A stretch of DNA of 64,000 nucleotides. Origin: Parascedosporium putredinis (lineage: Eukaryota; Ascomycota; Sordariomycetes; Microascales; Microascaceae). This document shows, piece after piece, positions 48,739 to 59,242 of the stretch (position 1 is the first letter of the stretch; every line of letters begins with the position of its first letter). The position numbers were made by a program, and so were the translations under genes. Where the stretch lies: assembly GCA_949357655.1 (NCBI GenBank), contig CASHTG010000003.1, forward strand, positions 992,001-1,056,000, in the 5' to 3' direction. The notes beneath the pieces were generated by a model. It did not search any database. It saw nothing but the letters and a program-made list of their open reading frames with translations, and was not told the origin of the DNA.

Positions 48739-49679
48739 ATGAATGTCGATCCACCATTTGGCCCCGTTGTCAATGGCACCCAGATCGTAGTCTTCTACTA
48801 TTATAGGCCGAACCAGCCAGCGGCCTATACCTTTGTCGCTTTGTTCGGCCTTGCGACGTTGGGCCATCTCATCTACCTAATCCGCTTACGTTCCTGGTTC
48901 TTCATTCCCTTCATTCTCGGTGGGATTGGTATGTAGTCGAGGCCATCGCAGGGTTAGAGATCTTTTACTAACGCAATGCGTCTCCCGTGTCTTGTAGCCG
49001 AAACCTTTGGCTACTTTGGCCGCGCCCAGTCGTCGAACAACCCTATCAAAGCCGGACCTTGGATCCTCCAAAACTTCCTCCTCCTCTCCTCTCCGCCATT
49101 ACTTGCCGCCACGATATACATGGCTCTCGGCCGCATCATCAGGGCCCTCGACGCATCCGACCATTCCATGATCTCACCACGTTGGCTCACGAAGCTCTAC
49201 ATCCTCGTCGATATCGGCTGCCTCGGTACACAGGTCGCCGGCTCCGTCCTGCCAGCGTCGGGCGACCCAGATGTCGTCGAGATGAGCAAAAGATTATCCT
49301 CATAGGCCTCATCGTGCAACTTGTCGCCTTGTCGATTTTCGTCCTCCTGGCTTGGCAGGTGCATCGGCGCACGAAGCGGAGCCCGACTAGCGTCATGGTG
49401 AAGGATCCGTCTATGAACTGGGAGAACCACTTTCGGTGTGTGCAGCTAATCACGGTGGCTATTATTGTGAGAAGTATAGTGCGGATGGTGGAGTATATCC
49501 AGGGTGACGGCGGCTTCGTCATGTCACACGAAGTATTCATCTACCTCTTTGATGCAGCGCTCATGTTCTCCGTCATGCTCACGTATCTGATTCTGCATCC
49601 TGGGAGATTAGTGAGGGATGCAAGGCGACTCAGGAAATCTCACTGGGGACTTGATGGGACTCCTCTAGTTAAGGTCTAG
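48739..49679 (+). CDS. RTA1-like seven-TM membrane protein
   Basis: RTA1/lipid-translocating-exporter-like family (Rta1, Rsb1, Pug1 relatives), fungal-specific seven-helix plasma-membrane or vacuolar proteins linked to resistance to lipophilic compounds. The start at 48739 gives MNVDPPFGPVVNGTQIVVFY. Helices follow: TFVALFGLATLGHLIYLIRL, WFFIPFILGGI, then after an intron (about 48931-49000) the family motif AETFGYFGRAQSSNNP and PWILQNFLLLSSPPLLAATI, YMALGRIIRAL, LYILVDIGCLGTQVAGS, IILIGLIVQLVALSIFVLLA, RMVEYIQGDGGFVMSHEVFI and LMFSVMLTYLILHPGRLV. The VEYIQG and HP motifs are diagnostic. One A is missing from the run 49288-49291. In the cluster it could export or tolerate terpenoid substrates. 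Confidence 0.9.
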
Positions 49680-50841
49680 CAGAACGCCCATGTTTATGTA
49701 TCAGCTTGGTTATTGCGAGACGGCAGAAGGGACCAACACATCAAGGTTTAAAAGTATGAGTTTGCATCCTCTCCTCTATAGATCGAAAGCACCAAAAAAA
49801 AAAAAACAATCGATAAGAAGTTACCAACGTTACATACCATCGTAGAGCCAAAAAGTCGCTAATATTCTCATAACAAATAGCCCCTTATGCCTTTCAGCTG
49901 CTACGAGGACTGGAATATGGCGCCAGCTAGAATCAGTCACCTTAGATTACCACCAGGGCGATGACGCACTTAGTAACAAATCGAGTTATTTCTGCCATGA
50001 TGGCAAAGGCATCTGCTCGCCGGACCAACGCACCGCAAACTAGACACGAGAAATGTACAAGAAGTGAAGACTAGGAACTCGCAACGTCTCACGTTGCACA
50101 GCAGGCTGCACCGCTGCTTAAAGAGCGATTAGCATACTAGGACCGCGTGTCCCAGACTCGCAAGGCGTGGAATAATTTTGGGAAAATTCCAAGGCGCGTG
50201 TTAGTTTCAAATAAGCAGGCTCCTGTGCAATATTATACCCGAACTTGCTCTAGAGATGAACGGACGCCAAGAAGAAAGGAAAAGCTGGAAGCGGAGGATC
50301 AAATGATGCTCCATCAAGTCACAATAGATCTTTGTGTGGAGGAATGGGTAGAACGGGGAAATGGTCATAGGCGGATCCGTGATGAGGGATGGTGATAGGG
50401 AGGAAAGGGTTCCCAGAAGGGAAGCCGTTCCAAACTATGTAGCCAGGTGTGAGAGCTCGGGTCGAGCTGATCCGTGGTACTACGAACAGTAGTGCTCCAA
50501 CCAACACATTGTCCCCGCATGAAGCTCGGCGCAATCAAAGGTACTCCTTACTCCGTTGTCGCCCGCATGCGTGGGGGAGGGTGTCAAAACATGACCCGCT
50601 GCGACACTGCAAGGTCATCACCACAACCAACAGCTTCTCGACATATCTGGGCTAGCCACCTGACGCCTCAAAAGACCCCGCGCTCGTTATTGTGCCGTTT
50701 TCTAAACTGCCCCAAAGTCTTGCGTCTACCTACCCTTCCTTTTCGGCCCTCTTTTTATCCCTTGATCGCTCCCTCGTTAACTTTTCACCTTGAAGCCCGA
50801 CCACTCTGGTGTACATGTAGACTCTAACGGGACCTAAAACA
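49680..50841. other. Intergenic region without a supportable gene
   Basis: 3' region of the RTA1 gene and promoter of the J-domain gene. No conserved frame seen. A run of A occurs at about 49794-49806. Confidence 0.5.
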
Positions 50842-51808
50842 ATGGATAACCCTCCACCCGACTTTCCCGACCACTACCAAGTCTTGCAAGTAGGATTCGG
50901 CGCAGATGAGGCAGCCATCAGAGCCAGCTTCAAGATGTTGGCCAGGATTCGACATCCAGACAAAGATCAGAAGAATCCCAACGCCACAGCAGCGTTTCAG
51001 CAGGTGGGACCCCGATCAGTCCCCTCACCCCACTCTTACTTCTCTCGTGGAGAGGTAGTCCTGCTCCTCGATAGCCCCTCTCACATCTCGTACTCAGCGT
51101 GCACGATGCGCCTGGGCCTGGGGATGCAAGAGGTGGGGGTTGTGGGCAATCGGGAAGTTGGGTGATCTTGTGCCTAACAATATATACCGCATTGTAGTTA
51201 GAAGCGGCCTACTCGGTGCTGATCGACCCCGCTCAACGTCGCGACTACGACTCCCAGAGAAGGGCGAACCCAACCAAAACAAGACACAACCCCGAACCTC
51301 AACCTTCCGCCCCGGAACGCAACGAAGCCAGGAAAATCCGCCGCCGCCTGTGCATTTTCAGTGTCAATTGTGCCATAGATATTTTACGACTGGAGACGAT
51401 CTGGCGGCCCACCGCGCCATATGGAAGGATAGAGGATACAGGTGCCATGTTTGCGACATAGACTTCAAGTGCAGCGACGTGAGCCAGAAGAAGCACGTCA
51501 CTACGTTTCACTACCGCTGCGCCGTATGTCCCGCCTATTTTGGCTGTGATGCGGAGAGGCTACTGCACGCCGTGAATCACCAATTCCAGTGCCACGACTG
51601 TGACTCGTGGTTTACGACGCTGTCCGAGGGGACCCGCCACCCAGCCCGGTGTCAGGATTGCACCAAACTCTTCCGCTTAAAGCTGGAGCTTTATAGATAC
51701 TTACAAAATCTCGACGGGTACACTTGCCAGTGGTGCTCTAAGAGATTTTCGACAAGCCGGGAGCGAGATACCCACGTATATGAGCACCACGGGAACACTT
51801 GGTGGTAG
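50842..51808 (+). CDS. J-domain protein fused to C2H2-type zinc fingers
   Basis: A chimeric protein of unknown role. The first exon encodes a J-domain start (FPDHYQVLQVGFGADEAAIR, then MLARIRHPDKDQKNPNATAA) with the HPD motif that stimulates Hsp70 ATPase. After an intron (about 51004-51197) the J-domain ends LEAAYSVLIDPAQRRDYDSQ. A linker and a series of Cys/His units follow: CQLCHRYFTTGDDLAAHRA, CHVCDIDFKCSDVSQKKHV, CAVCPAYFGCDAERLLHAVN, CHDCDSWF, CQDCTKLF and CQWCSKRFSTSRERDTHVY. The frame needs one A in the run 51333-51336. The frame then meets TAG at 51806-51808 but continues open and Cys/His-rich to 52033 (see the next entry). Fungal C2H2 proteins of this layout exist, but the J-domain pairing is unusual. 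Confidence 0.75.
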
Positions 51809-52033
51809 TGCTACGAGAACTCTTGGACAAGACAGGATCGGGATGATCACGTTTCGCGGAGCCACTCTTGTCCCTGCAGAGTATGCTTTTGTAGCGAGAA
51901 GTCGGAGGGCGAAGAGGAGAGGATGTGGTGCATTGAACCCGAACATGCGTTTCCGCACTATGACCTTGATAGGACGGATGAGTTGCCTCTCACGGGCGAG
52001 GAGCCGTACCCTTGTCCCGTGTATACCTGTTGA
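51809..52033 (+). pseudogene. In-frame extension of the J-domain/zinc-finger protein after TAG
   Basis: The 74 codons after the stop at 51806-51808 stay in the same frame and look coding. They read CYENSWTRQDRDDHVSRSHS, CPCRVCFC, EGEEERMWCIEPEHAFPHYD and GEEPYPCPVYTC, ending at TGA 52031-52033. The pattern matches a further zinc-finger unit. The TAG may be a substitution error, a real nonsense mutation or a readthrough stop. Confidence 0.5.
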
Positions 52034-53009
52034 AAGGGATCTTATGGACCTATTATAGTGGGTATACAGCGCGGCAGAGGCATCTCTATGTCCCGAATAA
52101 GCGGTAGTCTCAGTCTGTATCGAGCAAGCTGCTCAGCCTGCGTCACCGGGCGTCTTACCTCGACTATCGCCTGGGAACCACAGTCTCATCTCAGCGCCTG
52201 CATCAGGCAGGGCTGAAAATCTACAGTCAACGAGGACGGACGAGTTTCCCGGCAAACTCTGGTTCGGCAAGGCGCTTGTATACCAGCTTTTTGCACGTCG
52301 TCTCGCGTCTGAAATGTTCAAAGCGGCTTACAGTAGGGCAAAGGTTAGGCTCGGCATACAGAAGACAGGGGGCTTCTATCCTAACTGTGTCGGCAGTGAC
52401 TTCGCTGCGTGCACTTTATTTCGCGTGAGTAGCATCATAAGGCGAGGTGTTTCAACGCATTCGCAGGGGCTAGGATATGAGACCCGTGCATTCGAAGAGA
52501 TGGGTATAGGCAATGTCATTGTTGAGTTTGGATAGAGTAAAGCTGTGAATTGGGAATAGTCAGTAATACATCGAATTAGGCCGTATGGGTGAATAACCGA
52601 TAACATGTCATACATCTAGTCATGTATCCGCGTATACCCTTAGTTTTCATTCAAAAGTGGTGGTACCTGTGTGGGACCAATCAAGTCGGTAGGCATAAAA
52701 AGAAAAGCAGATAGGATCGCCAATTCCACTCTACTAGAGCTCCTACGTCGGGTTCAAGGAAGTAGCGCAACTAGTACATGTAGGGCATGTAGCTGAAGTG
52801 AGTGGTTTGACATGTTTCCTCCCGTAGTCATGCACCATTCAACATAAACAAAAGTCGATACTCGGCAGTGGAACAGGAAGCTGTATTGACGCCGTCACGC
52901 TCATAATTTCCTCCTTGATGATACTGCAGTTGAGAACTATATACAGAGATCTACCCACATCTCTGGCTCCACAAAGGCCTAGAGGAAAAACAGGGATACA
53001 CCTCACCCG
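52034..53009. other. Intergenic, convergent gene ends
   Basis: Between the zinc-finger gene and the convergent acyl-CoA synthetase gene. No supportable gene. Confidence 0.5.
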
Positions 53010-55431
53010 TTAAAGCTTCTGGCTCCTGGCCTCCTTGAGTTTCACCGGCAACAATCGCCTCAAAATCTTGCCCGTTGGGTTCTTGGGCAAGACTTGCAAG
53101 TGGAAAACACCACCCCTCAGCTTCTTGTAGCCAGAGACACGGGAATCGGCCCATGCGCGGATCTCATTTAGTAGGGCGTCCTTCTCGCGCGGCGGGAGCT
53201 CCGCGTCCTTGGGGCTCAGGCTCACGTAGGCCAAGGGCACCTCGGTTGCCTCGGCGTCGTCGTAGGTAGAGCAGACGGCGGCGTCGAATACCCGGGGGTG
53301 TTGCAGCAGGAGATCTTCCAGCTCGGATGGGGCAACTTGGAATCTGCGGTGGAGTTAGCAAATTCCTATTCTATTAGAACATGGGGTTCACAATGAAGTG
53401 CTGGAGGTACTTGCCCCTTGTACTTGATCATCTAGAAGAGCAGGTTAGTATTAACTCGAGAATCTTCATCGTTTACTGGTAAGAAGGAAGGCTTACCTCC
53501 TTGAATCGATCGGTGATCCATAGGGTTCCCTTTAGCATTTTTCCAATGTCACCCGTCCGCAACCATTCACCGGAAAACGTCTGCTTTGTCGCTTCCTCGT
53601 CGTTGATATAACCCCTAACACTAATGTTAGATATCCGGCATGTCAGATTAAACTTCTTGGACCTACATCATGACCTGCGGGCCACGAATCCACAGCTCGC
53701 CTTCTTCGCCTCGTGGCACATCCTTAAGCGTTTCAGGATGCACAAGCCTCAATTCTCTGCGGGATCAAGATTAGTAGATGCCTCGGTTTCGTGCATGCAG
53801 GCTACAGAAAAGCAGTAGAAACTCACGTTCCCGGAAGAATCTTTCCAACTGTTCCAATCTGGTCCTCGTCTTGTTCGAACTGGTGCGAGACGGAAGGGGA
53901 GCATTCGGAAAGCCCATAGCCTGTGAGTCGCGGGTTAGTCAAGGCTCTAGGACCTCATTCCTATGGAGTGAAGACCGAAGTGAACATACCCTGACAAACG
54001 GAAGCTTTGGGGAGCCTCTGCTTCAATTTCTTTTGTAGTTCAGCCTACGAGACGAAGTCGTTTGTTAGACATGTTGCTGAAAGAGAAGGCAATTCGACAA
54101 CGCTGTGAGTATGTTCTTCTAACCTTGAGAGGAGCTGCCGCTACAACGATACGGCTAACTGAAGTCAAGTCGTATTTCTGAGTGGCGGGCGAGGATGCGA
54201 GAAGAAGTGCGACGGGAGGGACGATGTGCATGTCGGTAGCTTTGATCTCGGCCGACTTTTCGCAAAACCTCTCAAGAGCAAATTCTTTGAGGCCGTGGAT
54301 GCGGCCGCCGACCCACATTCCGGTCAAGACAACGGCAAAAAGGCCGTAAATGTGACAGTCTACATGATCGCTCGTATTAGCGCAAGGCCCAAGGAAGTTG
54401 GAAACGCGGATGCGTGCAAAAGGCTACACAGGGGGACGTACAGGGCGGGAACCAAACTTCGCGAATGTCGGACGACTGGCGGTTCGGCAGGGCAAGACGG
54501 ATCTGGAGTACATTGGCGATGAGGTTGAAGTGGGAGAGCTTCACGCCCTTCATGCGTCCGGTAGTTCCGGAGGAGAAGCAGATGGTGCTAAGAACATCTT
54601 TGGCAGCTTTGCCGCCGAGATCGTAGGGAGGGAGGCTTTCCGCATCCGATGCGCCGATGATGTCAACGGGAAACTGAAAATGGGAACATACGCAGTCAGT
54701 ACACGGCAGTATCAAGGCAGACTCCAGGGAGAAAAAGAAAAACGAGGTTGAAATATAGTGCGCCAACTCACCTGTGGGGTGCTACCGGATCGCCCGTGAA
54801 GAGTAAAGACCTTGGGCTTGACGGCCGACTTGCTGATGGCAGCATGGACGACGTCAAGCTTGCCGATGGCCATGGACACGGCTACATGGGTTGGCCGAAC
54901 GAGGTTGAGGACGTGTTCGATATCTGATTGGGTTGCGGCCGTATTCAGACCTCTGCGATATGTTAGTACCACCTTTTCCATGGTTCCACAGCCATGGCTC
55001 ACCATAGGCAAGGCAAGGTTGTGTACCGACTGCACGGGTCAGGGCTACTTACGCAAAGGCGGCACCTGCCCACCAGATACCGTGGCACAACAGTACAAAG
55101 TCATTCTTGCAGAATAGACAGCATTAGCCATGAAAAGCCCTGACAACTCCATTCAGACAAGGACTTGGGTGGGGATCGATACCGAATTCGGCACCAGAGC
55201 GAGGACGATGTCTCCCTCCCGCACACCGAGCTTGTTCTGCAAGCCCCAAGCGATACGCGCTGCGTCGCGCCTCAAGCTTCCGTACGTGATGACTTGGTCT
55301 GAAAAGTCATCGGAGTGGACGACCTTGTCTGCCAGGACGGCGTCGGGGTTATACTGGGACATCCATTGCGGGATGGAGAGGTTCTCAAACTCGTTAAAAG
55401 GAGACACGTCGGATCTGTAGATGATGGCCAT
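53010..55431 (-). CDS. Acyl-CoA synthetase, 4CL-like (AtuH-like role)
   Basis: Adenylate-forming ligase that activates a carboxylic acid to its CoA thioester with ATP. The start at 55431 gives MAIIYRSDVSPFNEFENLSI. Domains: TYGSLRRDAARIAWGLQNKL and GDIVLALVPNSVSIP; the P-loop ICFSSGTTGRMKGVKLSH; IVVAAAPLK; YGLSECSPSVSHQFEQDEDQ; EEGELWIRGPQVM; GEWLRTGDIGKM with TDRFKEMIKYKG; and the catalytic-Lys region VLPKNPTGKILRRLL. The end is KEARSQKL; QKL is a weak PTS1-like end. At least nine short introns occur. A break near 54470 and one near 53285 are single-base. By position it would activate the substrate acid of the cluster. Divergent from the acyl-CoA dehydrogenase gene. Confidence 0.87.
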
Positions 55432-56338
55432 GGCTGCCGCTGGAAATAAAAAGACGTATGAAGCGAAATGGCAAGAATGGGCAAGAAGAGCTCTAGAGTG
55501 CGTCACGGCGTGGGAGTGTTTACGGAAAGATTCGGCGAGATCATCTACAAGACACCCCTTTGAGTCTGCGGTGGTTGGCCCGCAGCCCCGCAGCGTGAGC
55601 CTACCGAGGGAGTGGTCGGACGTTTTTGGCTGGCCCTACTATCTTCTGCGAAGTCGTAATACTTCATTACTTTGCTCATCTCTCCCCTCTCCCCTCGTCC
55701 GTTTAGCGAGGAGCGACAGTGTTGATGGCGTGGTGTGTAGGGAGTGGACGGATCCATCGGTGGCGGATGCTACCTCGGGCAAGCTCCCGAGAGAGAAAAA
55801 CGCGGGGAAGTGCGACATCCCGAATGTGGAGGATGGCGCTAACTGCCCCAAAGCAGAAGGACAGACAAGCAACTAATTTTGCGGGGTTCGCTGGGGCACC
55901 TCGAGCTCGCGCCCGCCAGCCATCGATTGTCAATTGCAGAGATTCGGTTCTCATCCACCAATGCCACATCCTCCATGATAGGTAGCGATACCTCGGTAGT
56001 GATTATGGAGCATGGAGAGCCCTTCCCTCGGGAAGCATTTGGTCGCAAGTTGGCTTGTTGGGGCCCATTTCGCATCCAACGTCAGCGCTTGCCGGGCTTA
56101 CGTGAGGATACTGCAACCACAAGGGGCCTGGCCGAGGTGAAGCGATTGGAGCTAGAACGATACATATACGACAAAGGGTGGTATCAGCTCTGTCGCACCT
56201 TTAACCACCCAACGTCAGTGCCATACATGGTCAATTAAGCCTTTGATTATTAGAGCCTCCTATTTCCTGTCCCTCCGTGCTTTGTACCACTTTATTTTCT
56301 TCCCCGTTCATTCGCTAGTTGATAACCCGCCCTTGAAG
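55432..56338. promoter_or_regulatory. Divergent promoter of synthetase and dehydrogenase genes
   Basis: 907 bases between head-to-head genes for two consecutive inferred steps, suggesting shared control. Open frames here (for example 55421-55876) have no domain. Confidence 0.5.
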
Positions 56339-57831
56339 ATGGCGCCCGACCCCAAACTCGACCTGAATGAAAAGATTCCATGGGCGGAACCGGCTTGGTA
56401 CCGGACTGGTAAGTCCGTCTACTTCAACGACACACACGCCAGTTGCGCGACAACATCCGCAATTATGTCGACAAGCACCTACTCCCATACGCGCTAGACT
56501 GGGAGGAAAAAGGCGAGGCCCCCGAGGAGGCGGCGCTGCATTATTGCAGGAGCGGCATCGCTTTCGAGGACGTGCCCGAAAAGTACCGCCCGCGCGACGT
56601 GCCCCGCCTGTCGGGCCTCCCCACGGAAAAGCTAGACGCGCTGCACCTGCTGGTAGCCACCGACGAGATCTCCCGCGTGGAAGGCGGCGTGACCATCGCG
56701 CTGGGCAGCGCGGCCGTCATCGGCGCCCCGCCCGTCATCAACTACGGCACGGAGGAGCAAAAGGCCAAGTGGCTCCCCGGCCTCTTTACGAGAAAGACCA
56801 ACTTTTGCCTCGGCGTGACGGAGCCCGGCGGCGGCTCCGACGTGGCCAACATCCAGACAACGGCGGAAAAGACCCCCGACGGCCGCTTCTACGTGGTCAA
56901 CGGCGCGAAGAAGTGGATCACGGGCGCGCCGTGGGCGACGCACATGACCACCGCCGTACGGACGGGCGGCGGACCGGGCATGCGGGGCATCTCGGTGCTC
57001 GTGATTCCGCTCGACAGCCCCGGCGTGGAGGTGCGCAAGATTTACAACAGCGGCCAAAACGCGGGCGGGTCGAGCTTCGTGGACCTGGACAACGTGCGCG
57101 TGCCCGTGGAGAACCGCATCGGGGCGGAGAACAAGGGCTTCGCCATCATCATGCGCAACTTTAACAAGGAGCGCTACGTCATGGCCGCGCAGTGCAACCG
57201 CAAGAGCCGGACGTGCCTGGCCCTGGCCTTTGCCTACGCGCTCGACCGCACCACGTTCGGGAAACCCTCATGGACAACCAGGTGATTCGCCGCAAGTTTG
57301 CCGAGCTGGCGTACCGCGTCGAGTCCCACTGGGCGTTCTTGGAGCAGATTGCTTTCCAGGTCAACTCGTCCGCGCTGGGGTGGCAGGCGCCCGACATCGC
57401 GAGCCAGATCGCGCTGGCCAAGGTGCAGGGCGGCCAGATGCTCGAGTTGGCGGCCCGCGAGGCGCAGCAGGTGTTTGGCGGCGCGGGGTACCAAAAGGGC
57501 GGACGGGGTGCTACCGTGGAGCAGATCAGCCGAGACCTGCGAATGATGGTAGGTGCCTGTGCTTTTTCTTCATCGTCGACGCGATGATTCCATTCTTTGG
57601 TTCCCGTCTCTTGATCCGAATCTCGGATACTGCTTGTCTTCCGCCTTTTTCCTACTGGGATTCCCCTTTTCTTCCATGGCCAGCTTTTGGTCTTATTGGA
57701 TGATTGGTAACACGAACTAATTATGGTGTGAAACTTGTAGGTCGTTGGAGGAGGCAGCGAAGAGATTCTCTGTGATCTTGCCGTACGGCAAGAGCTGTCC
57801 GCGTTCCAAGCCAATAACTCGAAGCTATAAT
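56339..57831 (+). CDS. Acyl-CoA dehydrogenase (AtuD-like role), PTS1 SKL
   Basis: FAD-dependent alpha,beta-dehydrogenation of an acyl-CoA. The start at 56339 gives MAPDPKLDLNEKIPWAEPAW. After the frame is corrected at about 56434 it reads QLRDNIRNYVDKHLLPYALD. FAD/substrate motifs: DEISRVEGGVTIALGSAAV, GTEEQKAKWLPGLF, NFCLGVTEPGGGSDVANIQT, NGAKKWITGAPWATH, NSGQNAGGSSFVDLDNVRVP, MRNFNKERYVMAAQ, FGKPLMDNQVIRRKFAELAY and EAQQVFGGAGY. After an intron (about 57550-57740) it ends GGGSEEILCDLAVRQELSAF and NNSKL. The SKL end places it in the peroxisome. Peroxisomal acyl-CoA dehydrogenases instead of oxidases have been described in Neurospora. One C is missing at 57265-57267. The usual YEG before the catalytic Glu reads GGGSEE, so the base may lie elsewhere. 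Confidence 0.88.
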
Positions 57832-59242
57832 ATGTACATGAAGCAAAAGGACGAGTGGTGTTAAGTGCAGCTAGCAACGGTGGTGAAGGGGGCGGCCGGA
57901 TGGAGGAGACCTGGCCTCCGACTGCGGCACAGGAACGAGTGTGGCCGGACAGGGGAAAGTGGATCGGTTCAATCATCCCTTATCTCATTGTATTCTTTCA
58001 ACGTGGGGGCCGAGATTTCTTATTCTAACCTATCAATACCCACGGAGTCCTCGATCCACCGTCATCAGGACACTCTGACTTGTTGATGCGTAGGGCTGAA
58101 CATAGGTGGCTTCTGTGGTTCGTTGTGATACGTGCGAGCCTGTGGCGGTGGGAGAAAGCCACGCGATCGGGGCATTACTCCATCTGGACAACCCGCCGGT
58201 GCTTCGCCCCACTGCCCCGACCGGATTTCATTCCACGACGGCGAAGTTTTCAAAGAGGACCCATGATTTGCCAAGAGAAGGAGCGAATCGATGAAGGAAA
58301 AAGAAGGTATTACTGATCAATCCACCCATTTACCTCGGCAGGAGCGATTCGAGGTCGAGTCGAAGGATCCATGTTCAACAAAACCTTACCCTTCAGCTTT
58401 TGTTGGGGGCGTAGCACCAATTTCTCTAATACTTTGCACTTTTTTTTCATCCTTTTTTTCTCGCTTCTTTTTAGCGCAGCGCGGAAGACCCATTTCGCTT
58501 CTGTCCGCGTTCTAGCTCTCGATTTTGACAAGCATTAGTCCCCAAGTCCCCTATGCAACCCTTGAATGCATGTGCATGGATCTGTCACATGCTAATTCTT
58601 AATCATCTTCACCCCTGAATTCCTTCTCCAATTGCTGGTGACCCGAGGCTTCAGAGCCGCAAACAGAAATTAATTCTACGCGAGACGTTTGGGCGAAATC
58701 TCTTGCCGTGATCTTGAGATTCGACTCCCGAAGGATCCGAATAGAAACAAGGGCATTGTTACACTGGACCAAGACCTCATCGGCCCGCGACAAACCTTCC
58801 TTTGTCGACCGCCAGTTTCCCTTGCTAAACTGTTGGAGAGACGGCTTGGCCTGGCTTGTCCTATTCGCTCATTTGAAGGCCTCCTATTTTCAAACACTCT
58901 TGCTTCATTCCCGAGCTACCGGCCGAGTGCCTTTTTCTTTTTCTTTTTCAGCGGTGGAATATTGACCCGCACACCCAAAATAAAGTGGATCACCGACTCG
59001 ACCCGTTCTTCCGTCGGAGGGATTCTTGATCGAGGGTTCTTGTTGGGACAAACTTATCTGAAGGGTGGATCTTTCTCGTCGTCCGTCACCGCACAAACCA
59101 CCGCCCTCCACTGCTCAACAACACGCGGCCTGTTACCAATCGCTTCCTTCGAAGGAATCGACATACGCCTTGTGCTTTAACTTGCATCACTATATATAAC
59201 CGCATCCCACCTGGTCCCACCGCCACCCCACCTGCCGTCAAG
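57832..59242. other. Intergenic region without a supportable gene
   Basis: 3' region of the dehydrogenase and promoter of the DUF829 gene, with a TATATATAACC box at about 59190. Open frames are short and lack domains. Confidence 0.5.
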
